The notes beneath the pieces were generated by a model. That model had not been told where the DNA came from, ran no database searches, and saw only the letters and a program-made list of their open reading frames with translations. From Acidobacteriota bacterium (GTDB lineage: Bacteria; Acidobacteriota; Terriglobia; Terriglobales; Acidobacteriaceae): 6,089 bases of DNA. Position 1 is the first letter of the stretch, and the number at the start of each line of letters is the position of its first letter. The translations under genes and the position numbers were made by a program. The stretch spans positions 1 to 6,089 of the forward strand of contig JAJZDO010000170.1 of NCBI GenBank assembly GCA_021805955.1, written 5' to 3'. Of the stretch, positions 5,526 to 6,089 are shown piece after piece.

Positions 5526-6032
5526 ATGAAGCGAGCTCCGCTGGTCGGCGTGGTCATGGGTAGCCGAAGCGATTACGAAATCCTTCAGCCAGCCATTGAG
5601 ATTTTGCAGGAATTCTCTGTACCGCACGAGTCGCGCGTCGTCTCGGCGCATCGCACACCCGACTGGCTCTTTGAATATGCAGCAACTGCCGAAGAACGCG
5701 GTCTGCGTGTACTGATTGCCGGCGCCGGCGGGGCCGCCCATCTGCCTGGAATGCTGGCCGCCAAGACCCATCTTCCTGTCCTGGGAGTACCCATTCCGGC
5801 AACTATGCTGGCCGGTGTCGACTCGCTGCTTTCTATCGTGCAAATGCCCAAGGGCGTTCCCGTCGGAACCCTTGCCATCGGCAAGCCGGGCGCGGCCAAT
5901 GCGGCTTTACTGGCAATTTCCATTCTCGCGCTGGAAGATCGCGCCTTGCGCGATCGGCTCTGCGCCTGGCGGGAAGCCCGCAAAGAGGAAGTCCTGGCGC
6001 AGACCCTGCCCCAGTTGGATCGTCGCGAATAA
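5526..6032 (+). CDS. purE: N5-carboxyaminoimidazole ribonucleotide mutase (PurE class I)
   Basis: Cytoplasmic enzyme of de novo purine synthesis that rearranges N5-CAIR to CAIR (4-carboxy-5-aminoimidazole ribonucleotide). Length 168 aa matches the family (160-175). Motifs: [12 protein letters not shown] (7-18), the phosphate/substrate loop; [10 protein letters not shown] (37-46) with the catalytic His42 in [21 protein letters not shown] (65-79), diagnostic of PurE; PVLGVPI (84-90); and [14 protein letters not shown] (106-119). The AAHLPG version of the motif, together with purK next door, supports the class I bacterial mutase rather than the direct AIR carboxylase (class II). The only sensible start is the ATG at 5526, which begins right before the first strand. 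There is no Shine-Dalgarno; a TATAAT sits 6 nt upstream, so the mRNA may be leaderless. The stop TAA overlaps the purK ATG by one base (TAATG), so translation is probably coupled. Confidence 0.98.
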   Translation: MKRAPLVGVVMGSRSDYEILQPAIEILQEFSVPHESRVVSAHRTPDWLFEYAATAEERGLRVLIAGAGGAAHLPGMLAAKTHLPVLGVPIPATMLAGVDSLLSIVQMPKGVPVGTLAIGKPGAANAALLAISILALEDRALRDRLCAWREARKEEVLAQTLPQLDRRE

Positions 6033-6089
6033 TGGAGACTCGAATCCAGAAAGTCATCCTTCCCGGTGCGACCATTGGCATCCTCGGCT
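6032..6089 (+). CDS. purK: N5-carboxyaminoimidazole ribonucleotide synthase (PurK), 5' part only
   Basis: Only the first 19 codons are in the window: [19 protein letters not shown], cut by the window end. The PGATIGILG segment is the usual start of PurK, where the glycine-rich strand-loop GILGGGQLG opens the N-terminal domain of this ATP-grasp enzyme. PurK uses ATP and bicarbonate to turn AIR into N5-CAIR, the substrate of PurE. Its ATG shares one base with the purE stop (TAATG), the usual purEK arrangement, and no separate promoter is visible. Identification rests on this short motif plus context. Confidence 0.85.
   Translation, partial: METRIQKVILPGATIGILG

Overview
The window looks like a chromosomal segment of a moderately GC-rich, free-living bacterium. 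Its gene content and protein style fit an acidobacterium (Terriglobia-like): a secreted extremely glycine-rich protein, the flavour of the integrase remnant, and purE/purK tucked among unrelated genes. That placement is inference from familiarity, since no rRNA or marker phylogeny is available here.

Layout. Positions 36-3166 hold three genes on the minus strand. In transcription order they are a polyprenyl-phosphate glycosyltransferase of family GT2 (2180-3166), a zinc-independent NADPH:quinone oxidoreductase (1163-2131) and an exported alpha/beta hydrolase (36-1025). The first two are 48 nt apart and may be co-transcribed; the hydrolase follows after a 137-nt gap. Positions 3228-4462 are a scar of decayed accessory DNA. 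It holds an N- and C-terminally truncated tyrosine recombinase (minus strand) whose broken 5' end abuts, within about 20 bp, the broken 5' end of a P-loop-ATPase-like gene (plus strand). The ATPase-like gene has lost its nucleotide-binding half and carries two further indels that shift the frame and then restore it. A 57-codon ORF with a good Shine-Dalgarno sits between the integrase remnant and the glycosyltransferase gene. Positions 4463-4761 have no convincing gene. Positions 4762-5376 encode a secreted protein built from Gly/Tyr/Trp/Arg and Phe-His-Gly repeats, followed by a strong intrinsic terminator (5404-5440). Positions 5526-6089 begin the purine operon: complete purE and, overlapping its stop by one base (TAATG), the first 19 codons of purK.

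How genes work together. PurK makes N5-carboxyaminoimidazole ribonucleotide and PurE rearranges it to CAIR, so the pair is one metabolic unit. The minus-strand genes have no obvious shared pathway. The most notable points are the head-to-head fusion of two truncated genes, the reconstructable double-indel ATPase pseudogene, -10-like hexamers 6-7 nt before the starts of purE and the glycosyltransferase (possible leaderless mRNAs), and the in-frame minisatellite in the glycine-rich gene. I did not find a convincing new intact biological system. The ATPase/integrase scar is the trace of an accessory element rather than a working one.
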